Positions 46,189-56,820 of a stretch of 64,000 nucleotides of DNA are shown in pieces. The position numbers and the translations under genes were made by a program. Source of the DNA: Tetmemena sp. SeJ-2015 (lineage: Eukaryota; Ciliophora; Spirotrichea; Sporadotrichida; Oxytrichidae); NCBI GenBank assembly GCA_027382625.1, contig JAJKFJ010021202.1, forward strand, positions 1-64,000, in the 5' to 3' direction. Below the pieces are notes generated by a model, which saw nothing but the letters and a program-made list of their open reading frames with translations, was not told the DNA's origin and searched no databases. Position 1 is the stretch's first letter. Each line of letters starts with the position of its first letter.

Positions 46189-49100
46189 ATGGAATTCAAT
46201 CCCTCAAGCAAAGGCATCTCAGCCAAGATGAATCAATACAGCTTTTATCAGAACGAAAATCCAAGCAGAACTTTCTAGAGCAGCAGTATGTAGAACTCCA
46301 ATCCGTTTAAAACCCGCATCTAAGAGAATTTAAACTACGTGATTATCCAATCTACAACTTCGCCTGTTCCAGATCCCTCCAATTCTTCTAGCTCTAATTC
46401 TTATGGATAGCAGCACTTTAACTAAACTGGGTCAGACTAGAGCAATTTTTAAAATCAAGAAAGCTAAGCTATGGATTCCTTCAGAAGGTTTGACTAGTAT
46501 GAGCAAAGAACTTCAAATAGATAATTGAGCACAGAGGAGAGCAAGTAACTAAGAGATAACTCAAGTGGATAGGTAATTGATCTCTAGCATATGTAGCCAT
46601 ACTAACCAATCCAGAATCAGTATAATAAATTTGCTTCATAAATGGACCAAGAAGATAAAAATAGCTCTTCACGCAGATTCTCAAAGCAAAATCCGTCTTA
46701 AAGATCTGAGAGAGACTAAAGATAAGATGGAGGAAATGCTGATCTGTAAATAAGGCAGATAAGATAAGAAAGTAACCTTCTTTAAGATTAAATGGATAGA
46801 AGAGGATTCGATAGCACATTTGAAGATTTGAATGGCCTTGCATCTGATTTACAACAAATCAACTATGAGAGGCGAATGGAAATGTATGATCCATAAGTAG
46901 CTAAAGACTCCATTAATTTTCGGGAATAAAATCCCAATGGCTAAGATGGAGATGACTAAGAAGAATACTAGTAAAATGAAGAGGAGGAGGAGGAAAACCC
47001 AAGAGATCAAGAGTAATCACCCGCACAGAATGAAGATGAAAATCGAGAAGAATATGGAGAAGAGGAAGAGGTTGTAGAAAGCGATTATCAGTAAGTCATT
47101 GAGTAATTACTAGAAGATTAGATTAGATAAGATTAGATTAGATTAGCAGAATTAAGCACCCCGCTAGAGTATAGGCTTTTATATCACCCACTTAACACGA
47201 TCATAACTAGTGTGACCTTATGCTACGTGCTAACCCATGACGTCATTTAATCTGTGTGACGCACCGCTCTCATTCAGGGACCAGATAGAATCTATATGTG
47301 GACTTGTCTTCCAACACCTCCGTTGGCACACACTCCGAGGTACTGAATCCGCCGGAATACCCACAGCGCGAAAAAAAACCTATTGCACCGCGCTGGTCAG
47401 ACTGGCTGAAGATAAAAAAGCACACATGTGATCCTTACCTAATTACTAGAAGATAATACAACACTCAACTAGAATCTGCACAAGGTCACTCAAAAGCTTC
47501 AAAAGACAGAGCATCAGCTGGAGAAGGCAAAGAAATGGATTTAAGAGTTAGGAGCCATGAAGGAAGATATAGCTGAGCTTAGAAAGTCAGCAGAGGTAAC
47601 CACTCCCACAAGTACGCAGCAAGAGCTTATAGGAAGTTTAAGTTTAACTAATTGAATAGTTTGAGAGTAGAGAATGATAATCTCAAGCTCAAAATAAGAG
47701 AGCTTGAGAGTCAAATCACAGAGTAAAGAAGAAACGAAGATCAATCTGTGTTAATGGAAAGACTTAGCTTTGAAAGGAAGTACGATGAAATGTAAAGAGA
47801 TAACCAAGAGCAAGTGAGGGAGTATGCAGCCATAATTTCCTAAATGAAGATGCTTGAGACTGAGCTACTAAGATAAAAAGAGGATATTGATGCCAAAACT
47901 TTAATAAAATTAGCATTTTTTTATAAACTAGACTGATAGTTGACTATGAGAGTGCTTTAGAAAAGATAAAGCATGAGAAGAATAGCTCTCGAGAAAGGTT
48001 TCAAGATTCTTTCTAAAGAGAGACATCCACTCATTTTATGAACACTTATTAAATATACTTATCAGTTTTAAATACATTTTTATGGACTAGAACACCAGTC
48101 TGAAGCCTGATTCTACTCTAGTAAATATGGAGTATAACTTGATATAAAGTAGAGATAATATAAAGCTTGGCCAGTAGAATGACTATGTGTCACTAAGGAA
48201 CAAAAGCTTCTCAGGTGAGAAGGCTAATCGAAAATCTATAAATCTGTATGACCAAGATCAAGCGGAATATGAGGATTATAATTCTAATTCCTCAAATTAA
48301 AGCAGTGATTTTCTCAACTTAAAAATTCTTAATAGAATTTTTACATTAAATTTTACTACTTTTAATTGTTTTTATCTTGAACTTTTAATGTATAATAAAA
48401 TTTAAGTCTTAGGGAGATTTATATTTTTGAATGGATATTAATGGATTATAAAAAAGCGAGAAAGTAGCTATAAGAGCAAAATAAGCAGCCTGTAAGAGAA
48501 GATAGAATTAAGCAGACCCCATACACTGCGTATCAGAACCAATTAACTAAATTGATAAGATTATTTGCATTTTATTGAGATAGCCAGGAAAGGAAAACCA
48601 AAGAGTAGAAAATGACCTAAGTAGAGAGATAATCAAACTTGTAAATCCTCCACCCGCTCCCAAAGAACCAGAATTGGAAATGCTGAAGACTAGGTGCATG
48701 ACTTTGGAAAAATATTGCAGAGATTTGATTGAGACTAACAAGGTGCTCGACTGTGAAAATAGAATTGCAATAGCCCAGCTTATCAACCTCACAGATCTCT
48801 CGCAACTCAATAATTTAACCGATGCCATTTAACTAGTAGCTACTGCTGGAAAGATCTACGAGTCCAAAAACTTGCAACAATCACAAATTATTGCAATATG
48901 CACTCTTTTTCTTTTTTTTCTTTTAAGGAGGTTTAGAAATTAATTTGTCATCTCATTAAGCTATTTATCACTTGCTAACTCATCAAAGTTTGCTAGTAAT
49001 TTATTTAGGCTTATTTGAATTATAGATTCAATTTTTCTTATTCTCTGAACAATTAATCTTAAAAGAAAAACTAAATCAAATAAATGGCATTCCGATTCTC

Positions 49101-49971
49101 TACTTAATATATTTACATTTAATTTAGCCATTTAAAATTATTTCTTATTTGAGGATAAGTAGCAAGCTCATACTAGAAGACCCTCAATCGGCAGAGTGTA
49201 AAATAAAAATTAAAAACTTCAGCAGCAGCCAATTGTGAAGCCAAAAGGAACACTATAAAAAGGTTAAGTGGCTAATAAGAGTATAGATTTAAAGTAGAAC
49301 CAAACACAGGTATAAAAATAAAGCACTCAACAACACTAAGACTCTATGCCTAATACTAATACTGCCATTCTTATTTTTTTCCTAAAGAGCTTAAGGCCAA
49401 GTTTGTTATTTATAGAAAATAATTTAAAATAAAAAAATAATTGCGAGTCTATAATGCTTATAAGTAAATTGGCAAAATCTTTCGAGTTATCTTTAATTTA
49501 GAATAATTGAGGAGAAATATTTCTCTTATGAAAATTCTAATATCGAATTTTAAAGGAAGCAGCTTATGATAAATTATGATTCATGTTCATAATAATTGAT
49601 GAATAATCTTTCGTAGACTGAGAGCTAAGAAATAATAATTCCTTAGAGTTCCAAAAATTAGAGTGTGAGAAATATCGTCTTTGAAGGCTCTACTTTATTC
49701 TAGAATCTGGAGTCTAGAAAATCGTCTCAACCACAAGCAAGAAATCTACAAGGCTTGACTTAGAATCAATCCTAGAACTAGTCCTCTTTTATTTTGTTAA
49801 TCTTAGAGTTAAAGCAAGACCAACCAAGATATTTAGTTGACCACAAGAGAGTTCGATCCAAAGCTTAATCTAGCGTAATATTATAAATAAGCATTAAACT
49901 TACCTCAGATTAATTTTGTTAAAAATAGTATTTATCCTTAGATTTGTTCAGTTTATTTTGAGAGTGAGTGA
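46189..49971 (+). CDS. Long coiled-coil protein, IES-interrupted
   Basis: Starts MEFNPSSKGISAKMNQYSFY. N-terminal Ser/Gln/Asn-rich region, then strongly acidic (NEEEEEENPRDQEQ, EEYGEEEEVVESD), then after a 336-bp IES a coiled coil (LNQNLHKVTQKLQKTEHQLE, NDNLKLKIRELESQITEQ, SALEKIKHEKNSSRERF), a Pro-rich hinge (VNPPPAPKEPELEMLKTRC), a helix ending AIQLVATAGKIYESK, and a basic tail ending YPQICSVYFESE at TGA 49969-49971. AT-rich gaps near 47900-47940, 48310-48445, 48895-49150 and 49370-49610 are probable IESs. The architecture fits a centriolar, basal-body or cytoskeletal protein; that is inference. Confidence 0.6.
47118..47148 (+). repeat. GATTA short tandem repeat
   Basis: About six copies of GATTA/GATAA at the left edge of the GC-rich IES. 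Confidence 0.75.
47119..47454 (+). other. GC-rich IES, 336 bp, 15-bp pointer
   Basis: The pointer TAATTACTAGAAGAT occurs at 47104-47118 and 47440-47454. Excision joins VIEQLLED to NTTLNQNLHKV in frame. The insert is clearly richer in G and C than its flanks, starts with GATTA repeats, and holds a 64-codon ORF (47237-47431) with no recognisable motif. Confidence 0.92.
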
Positions 49972-50110
49972 ATTAAATGACATCCAAAAATAGGAAATGA
50001 ATTTCATTTAAATAAGGTAATTTATAGCAAACTGAAGATGAAGCAACTTAATTCTTTGAATACGTAATTTGTTGCTTTTGTGTAGTATTTGATTAGCTGA
50101 TTTTAATAGA

Positions 50111-50711
50111 ATGAATGAATTGAACTACCAATTGCAGCATTAGGGGTACAACTTAAAGATACAGCACTATCAGGGTAATCACTACTTCATCAACAACGAC
50201 CCTAATAAGTGCTTCCTCTTCAAACTTGATGAACTTACTCACACTATCATGAGTAACCATTTATTCTAATTCATCTTATTATATAGTTCTCCCAAATCAG
50301 GAAGGACCTCCTTATATTAATATGTAAATTATTGTAATTATATCACTTATACTAAGGTATAAAATGATACCTTTTTTCTTTCTATGGAAAAATACTTAAT
50401 AGAACTTCTAATTATAGTTTTCATTCTTTAAAATTAAAAATTTTGAATCATCCACTCTTTTTTCCTTTCTTATAATGGTAGTTTAACTCTTCTTTATATA
50501 CATTTCATTTGCATGCAAATAATGTTTTCATACTTTCAAAGGAAGTTCAAGTGAAAACAAGTTTAATTAATATATTTTCCTTATTTTTTAACCTCCTAGG
50601 AGTGACAGAGACCTCTCAACTTTATTTAAGAATGCCCAAAATTAATAAATGCAAGACTTCATTCAATTCCTAGGAGAATAAGGATACCTTGAAAATAAGA
50701 TTGATTATTGA
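50111..50711 (+). CDS. Small protein split by one IES
   Basis: MDS1 starts MNELNYQLQHQGYNLKIQHY ... FINNDPNKCFLFKLDEL; MDS2 reads DRDLSTLFKNAQNQQMQDF, LGEQGYLENKIDY and ends at TGA 50709-50711. Joined across the IES at 50307-50601 it makes roughly a 100-residue protein. An alternative frame in MDS2 is also open, so the junction is less certain than others. Family not recognised. Confidence 0.45.
50307..50601 (+). other. IES, 295 bp, pointer AGGA
   Basis: AGGA at 50303-50306 and 50598-50601 gives an in-frame join (SPKSGR to SDRDLSTLF). The 4-bp pointer could occur by chance. The insert is very AT-rich and frame-broken. Confidence 0.5.
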
Positions 50712-50820
50712 ACTTATTAAATATGAAGAATTTCATTATAAACCAAATCTTCATTCTGTATTCAAGAGTCTAATAAATTTAGAGCTTTGATCTTAATAAA
50801 TTATAATACTTTATTACAAA

Positions 50821-51192
50821 ATGGCAAGCAACATTACCGAAATACAAACTTATAATCCTCGCAAGCTGGGTCCTCTTGATGAGAAGTTGCGCAAGCTTGT
50901 TGACACCCAATACGAGTTCTGCAACTACAAATGCGTTGAGAAGGGATCCCTCAACATGGTGCCCTGCAGAGATGCATGCGTCCGCAACGTTATTGTCCCC
51001 TTCCGCTTCCTGAATCACATGGGTCGCGACCAAGAGGACAACCTCTATAAGAAATGCCTTGCAGATAAGTTCCCTAACATCAAGCAAGAAGACTACCTCA
51101 CATGCACTCATCAAATTCAAAGAGATAGAGTCAAGTCAATCGGAATGCAGTTTGCAAACATCTCTGAAAAGATTCTCAACGACTTGCACTGA
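50821..51192 (+). CDS. Small Tim-like protein with twin Cx3C motifs
   Basis: 123 residues, no IES, start MASNITEIQTYNPRKLGP. It holds CNYKC and, ten residues later, CRDAC: twin Cx3C motifs as in the Tim9/Tim10 family of intermembrane-space chaperones, whose usual spacing is slightly longer (11-16). A further Cys pair (KKCLADKF ... LTCTHQ) and a C-terminal helix follow, making it longer than classic small Tims. The Arg codon CGC and other GC-rich codons set it apart from neighbours and suggest strong expression. It could instead be another disulfide-bonded mitochondrial protein. Confidence 0.7.
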   Translation: MASNITEIQTYNPRKLGPLDEKLRKLVDTQYEFCNYKCVEKGSLNMVPCRDACVRNVIVPFRFLNHMGRDQEDNLYKKCLADKFPNIKQEDYLTCTHQIQRDRVKSIGMQFANISEKILNDLH

Positions 51193-51771
51193 GCAACAAT
51201 CTCCCTCCTCAAGAAGAGTTGAGTCGCATATTTTAAGAATAATAAAACCTCTACAGTGGATATAAGCTGTGTTTGCAAACTAGAGAAGCATGCTTAAATT
51301 GATAAAATTCATCCAAATGAAAAGAGAGTGTGATTCCCTTGCTTGCAATTTCTTAGGAGACTCCACTGGTTCTCATTTACTATACCTTTGCACTTTTTAA
51401 GCTGATTTAAAGCTGTAATATGCATGGTAGTGTAGTATTGAGAATTTATTTAAACAAATATTTCGATTCTATACTTACTCAAGAGGTAGATGTAAATGAA
51501 GAGCTTAAAATTTATTAACTGCTGGTTTTGAAAATAACTAATATTAATTTAACGATCACCTTATTAATGAGAATGTTTGAGTGTGTATATGTGGTGAGCG
51601 TGAAATATTCATACTCGTTTAGATTAAGGTAGTGGAGAATTATAGTGTGTGCTGTAATTTATAACTTATTATCCTTTCCAAAGGCAGCTCACGGTATCAG
51701 ATTAAGCGTATTAAGTGAAACGGTACATTTCCTTATAATTAATTGCAGACTCAAATAATGGCAGCAGCGCA
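51193..51771. other. Intergenic between convergent genes
   Basis: 579 bp with mixed composition and no supported open frame or repeat. Confidence 0.4.
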
Positions 51772-54700
51772 TCAGTTATACTCTCTCGGTCTTGAGTTAT
51801 AACTCTGCCTCGCATTGAACGCTGGAGTCATACGCTCTCTGTCAACATCTATAATTTAAAATTCTATCGCTATTAAAGTAAAAAGTTTGATTATAGTCTC
51901 TCGGTTGACTACTTATGATGAGTATAATTACCATCCTCTTAAAAGATGTACCATATAGAAGCGATAGGTGTATAAAATGTTAGAGGGGAATTTAGAAGAC
52001 TACCTGAGAGGGTTGCTGAAGTCAATCTTGCTCCTTTGGATTGTTTGATATTAGGAATTATTATGATTGTAATTTTAAATATTGAGCGAGTTGTTATGGC
52101 TTGAAGTACTGCTTTCACCTATTGATCCAGTCATACCTCCCACCTCATGAGAGAAACTTTGTCTCGCATCGTTTGAAGAACTTCTCTAGTTCGAAGGAGC
52201 AGGCTGCTTCGAGATAACGAAAGTTTACTCGAATTTAGAGCTGTCCATCTGGAGCATGCGGTTATAAGTATATTTAAGTGAGTATACCTATAATTAACTG
52301 TAGCTGAAACGTTTTGAACTTTAAAAGTCTGTCTCTAAATAACTTTAAGCTAGTGCTTATTCATGCGGAAGCAGTTTGGCATTTATTTCGAAGCCACTGT
52401 TTTTATAGTGTGGTGGAACTATTTTGAAAGGTTTATTTACTGTGCATTCACTTGGGGCGATAAAAAAGTTAAATTACAAATGTATTCAGGAGATTAGACT
52501 GGTGATTAGCTGCCTATGCTTTGATTATTAGTATTAATCATCAGCCCCACAGAACTTGTCTCAAAGTTAGAGTTTACTGACATGTTTTTAGTGTGACTAG
52601 ATTTCTTGTCTGTGGAGAAATTAGGATCTTCCAAGTAGCCTGGAAAACTTGGAGAGGGCTGAGTTTATTCCAAGAAGTTTATCTATCCGGATTAAGTTAG
52701 ATTAGCAGTTTCTTTGCTTGTTCGAACTACATCCTCAATAAATATAAGCGCAATTGTGTTATACTAAAAGCCGTTATTGACAAACTTTTCATGGGAATCG
52801 AATTTAGAAGAGCCCTAGGATATTGAGAAGTTTCTGTTTTAGAATGAATTAGAGGGACCATGCGAATGATGGATCTTCTCGCTGCTTCTAACTTCCTCTG
52901 ATAACTCAAAATAAGTTGATGATTTTAAAGATGGACTCTGAGATGTTTAGCATTCTGGTTTTGGACATTTTCCTTTCCAATGAATCTGCTTAGTCGACCG
53001 TCTAATTCATAGCTAGCAGGCCTTAGTTTTACTTGCCAAAAGTGCTTTTTGGATTCACTACACTTTATAAACCTCTAACTGGCTTGTTGGCTTCAAACTA
53101 ATGAAAATTTAAGGGACTGCCAAGCAAACTCTGGGGAGAAATAATTTCACTGTGAGGCATGCTGCCTCTTCCCAAATGCAAATAGGTAAACTCAGATTTC
53201 TAGGGAGTCTCAGAGCTAAATATCTTCTCTCTGTAAATCTTGCCTCTAATTACTTATTCGTTAAATTAAGTCTTTATTTCATTCACAGGTTAGATCTTTC
53301 CAATCCCATTTTTTATTGAATATAAATAGCATTAAAAAGTTCCATAAAAAGCATATTCATCTATAATTCTACTTCAAGTTTAATAGTTCTTTTATTCCAA
53401 GGGAAGCAGGAAAAATCTTAAATGCTTAAATTAGACTAGCTATAGTGTTTAGAGAATAAACTTTATGCATTATAAAATAATGAGTTCTATAAATTGCAAC
53501 ATGATTATTATAGAGCAATACATCTCTGAGAAATCTTTGACATTGCTATTTTATGGAGATACTTCACTAACTACATAAATATAAACATTAGTAGTCGTAA
53601 ACAAATTTTGCTATTTATAACCTAAAATCATATAGTTTTAGAGTTTATTGTATCCCTTAACGTTCTTAGCTTTGATTGACTTGAGCTGATTTCCTTGTGA
53701 AACTTTGATGTTGCTTTGAGGGAATTGATTGTCGGGGTAATTAACTTGGATTTAGGGGTGGTGCTTCCTCTCTTAAGAGATAGAGTTCTTTTTTAAAGAT
53801 GCACCCAGACTTTCATTTACCCAAGTATTCTAACTCCCCTTCGATCCCTACTCATTTTTATCTCTGCTTTCGTTTAAATGAATAATGTAAACAATTCAAA
53901 TTGAGTTCTTATTAGGGTTGAGTTCAAGGCTCTAATCTCTGTACTAAACTTAGGAATTTGAGTATCGGTGGTTGATATCCAACCTCGGCAAAATTATCGA
54001 CTTCTCCTCTCCGCTAGACTAATACTGATGAGTCAGGTATTGATGAAGATGCAAGCTATCCGAACCAGACCCACCTGCAGTTGATATCCCGATCTCTTAT
54101 CTGGGATTACTTCCATTAAAAAAGTCAGCCACGCCCTATCTATCTTCTAAAGAATTATTTAATTTAGTTAGAGAATCTTGCTATTCACATTAAATAGTGA
54201 ATGGAAATTGAAGCGATACATAATTGTTTTTGGATTGCTTCCTTTATTTATTTTTGGCGATTCCTCCATTTTATGATAATTTATTTTTTTGCATGTGAAC
54301 TAACTGATAAGTCTTTGCGATAGCCATCTCCCTTCCGATAACCATTTAATTCGTCATAAGCACTCCCTTGCTGGAGTGGTTGCTACTTTGCTATTCAAAC
54401 CTATTTAAATTGTGGCTTGAATTTGCCACTGATGGGGAGGTCGGCTCTGTGAGATTTTTGCGCTTCTTCACTTTCACAGAGGTTTATAATTATTCCTAAA
54501 AGCGAAATTAAATTGAAAATATCTGAGTCAAATTTTTAGATCAAATCTTTGATTATTTTATTTCGATAAAGAAACAAAGTTCTTTTTGGAAGAATTAAGC
54601 CAATTTTTGCATGTCACTGATATTTTAGTGTGCGATAGAATCTTCAAATTTTTATGAGGTATAAATTTCATTGGAATTTTTTGAATGAGTGAATATTATT

Positions 54701-55731
54701 AGTTTTATGGATTGGTTATCATTTTATCGTTTACTCTTATAGTTCCACTAATTAAATAAATTTGATGCGCGGATTGCTCTTTATTAAGTGCTTAGCGAAA
54801 TCCCAATTGAATTCTATTTGCCTGAAGAGGGTGGTTTGATTCCTGCAAATTTGAAGCCACTTCACTTAATTGAGTGGTGTGAGATTATGCGATATCTGAA
54901 ATCTGCCCCTCCGCGTTATTAACACGTACAAATTTATTTCTAAAATGATATACGCTTTTATTGGTTTCATAATCATTTAATTTTGAAAAATAATAAATTA
55001 AAGAAGAATGAATTTTATGCCCAATTTTAAGTTAATAAATTGGAGTGTAAATCACAAATTTATTAAACTTAAATAGAAAATAAATGAATTCTCTTTACCT
55101 TCTTTTATTATATTTGATGGCTATATTTAATAATCCTCCCTATCTATTATACTTTTTATTTTTGTCTGGAGATATTATTGCATAATAATAAGTTTCGATT
55201 AATAACCAATAACATATATTAATATTTATTACTTTAAACTGGGAAAAATGCACCTCTTATTAATTTTTATCATCTTAAATAAATAGAGACATATAAAGAG
55301 GCTTAATTATTAGAATTAAATTTGAACTGATTGATAATGAAGCTAAGCCGGAACTATTGTCATCTCTAGTGCTTCCTCTGGAGAGTCTAACTTCCCTCTC
55401 TCGGGAGCTATCAGCAAAAAGATACTTGCTTGCCTATACGTCATAGATTTGCGAGTCATACTTCTTCGGCGAAAATTCGTCTTAAAAAGTTGATAGGTTA
55501 ATCAGCTTAAGTACTTAAAATTACAAGAAAAGATAATTAATGATATCTTAATAATTTATATTGTAATTATTTTAAGCTTGGAAGTGTTTTCTTGATTTCC
55601 GTTTGCGGTAAGTTGGAGGCTTTGGTTTTTGCTTAAGTTAGTTTTATTGGACTTATTAATTGCTCTAGGTTGATCCTCTTAATTCAAATAAAAGCTGAGA
55701 ATTTAATAAAAAAGAGAATTAAATTAGACAT
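51772..55731 (-). CDS. Large Ser/Asn/Gln-rich protein, IES-interrupted
   Basis: Coding-quality segments appear all along the minus strand: start MSNLILFLLNSQLLFE (ATG complement 55729-55731, needing T6 read as T5), QNQLKQKPKPPTYRKRKSRK, EFSPKKYDSQIYDVQASKYL, a structured part NQVKWLQICRNQTTLFRQIE, KKRKNLTEPTSPSVANSSHN, LEDRQGVADFFNGSNPRQ, KNEQGSKGSQNTWVNESLG, PVNEIKTQFNEQVIRGKI, SEEVRSSEKIHHSHGPSNSF, ESSTSSHNNSLNIQNYNHN, ending NSRPREYN at TGA 51772-51774. Frame breaks coincide with AT-rich stretches (about 54500-54620, 54930-55330, 53290-53480), probable IESs. Mostly disordered with many phosphorylatable Ser/Thr. Family not recognised. Confidence 0.55.
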
Positions 55732-55740
55732 TAAATTAAA

Positions 55741-56092
55741 ATGGAATAAATCAGTGACAGTTGAAGTGTGTCCAATTTGAATAATTATTACATCATTCGA
55801 TTCAGCATCAAATTCTAAGAACTTTTCATCCTTGCAACTTTTGTGTGGGAGTGCTCAGTAAAGAGTTATAAGCGACACAAGTTTAGAAGAAAATGATAAA
55901 GATGAGGAAGAAGAGTTCGTGCACAATATCTTACTGCTGAGAGGTACTGCGAAGATGATTATAGAAGAAACTCATATTAACTTTTGATCCTCTATCGAAC
56001 AAACTGCATATCAGGGGGTGAATCTGAGATTTCAACTGACACGAAGTTGCAACTCTCTATTTATTATTTTAACCAATCACCGATTTTAATTT
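55741..56092 (+). CDS. Possible small acidic protein
   Basis: Starts MEQISDS nine bases from the divergent neighbour; the frame is broken at once by TGA, then coding-like SDTSLEENDKDEEEEFVHN and LLLRGTAKMIIEETHINF (55869-55988) follows in another frame, and NLRFQLTRSCNSLFIIL after that. It would need at least one IES. Weakly supported. Confidence 0.25.
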
Positions 56093-56147
56093 AAATTCTT
56101 ACTATAATCAAAACTAATTCACTCCTTCACTCCCACCATTGCTGTTG

Positions 56148-56724
56148 TCAATTAAAATTCTATGATTAAGAGAAAGTAAAGGGACAAAATTCAAATTTAT
56201 CAAGTCCAAGTTACTTAAAGTACTAAAATTAAAATATATAACTTTTTGAAAAAGTACATAGGAAAGGGGTTCGAAATAAATGAAAAGAGAATAAATTTAT
56301 TGATAAGTATAGAAACTAATTTTAAATAAAAATGTTGTACTTGTTTAAGTAACTCTTTTGCGAATTGTCACTTTGAAGAAGTTAGGATTCGATTCCGGGC
56401 TATAAACCGCTGTGTCTCCCGTTAACCAACTGAGAATTAGTTGTCTCGTTTATCACCATTAGTGGCTGATTCAAGTTTGATGTAGCTGCAGTCGACGGCA
56501 AAAGTAAATATATTTTATTGTAAAAGGAGTTGTTATTTATTTTTAACATTTCTTTTCTACATGTATGGGAAGGGGCTGTTAGTATTAGGCCTTCCATAGC
56601 GCTGTCTTTTCAAAGAATCCAAATTAGTTTGCAAGGGCTCGCCCAGATATTATCGAGGTTGCGATTCTAAGACTCTCGACCTCTGTTCTTTTTAAATTTC
56701 TTAACCCTAGGATATGGTGGACAT
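56148..56724 (-). CDS. Small low-complexity protein with probable IES
   Basis: Starts MSTISQGQEIQKEQRSRVLE (56722-56724 complement), LKRQRYGRPNTNSPFPYMQK, then an AT-rich break near 56500-56550, then PSTAATSNLNQPLMVINETT, GLQPGIESQLLQSDNSQKSY and an AT-rich run to TGA 56148-56150. No domain. The region first looked tRNA-like but is better explained as coding. Confidence 0.4.
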
Positions 56725-56820
56725 TTATTACACTATCATTTGGAGGAAGAAGATATGCAAAATGATGCTGAGTTAATTTAAATAGATGCATGTATTAAGG
56801 GTGTGATTATTGCTCTTCGC

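Noticed and set aside
47237..47431. 64-codon ORF inside the GC-rich IES
   Set aside because: No motif; length is unremarkable for GC-rich DNA with few AT-type stops.
56380..56450. tRNA-like stretch (B-box-like GATTCGATTCC and an A-box-like CAGTTGG)
   Set aside because: The two boxes are best on opposite strands, no cloverleaf stems form, and the minus strand codes a continuous Gln/Asn/Ser-rich protein through it.
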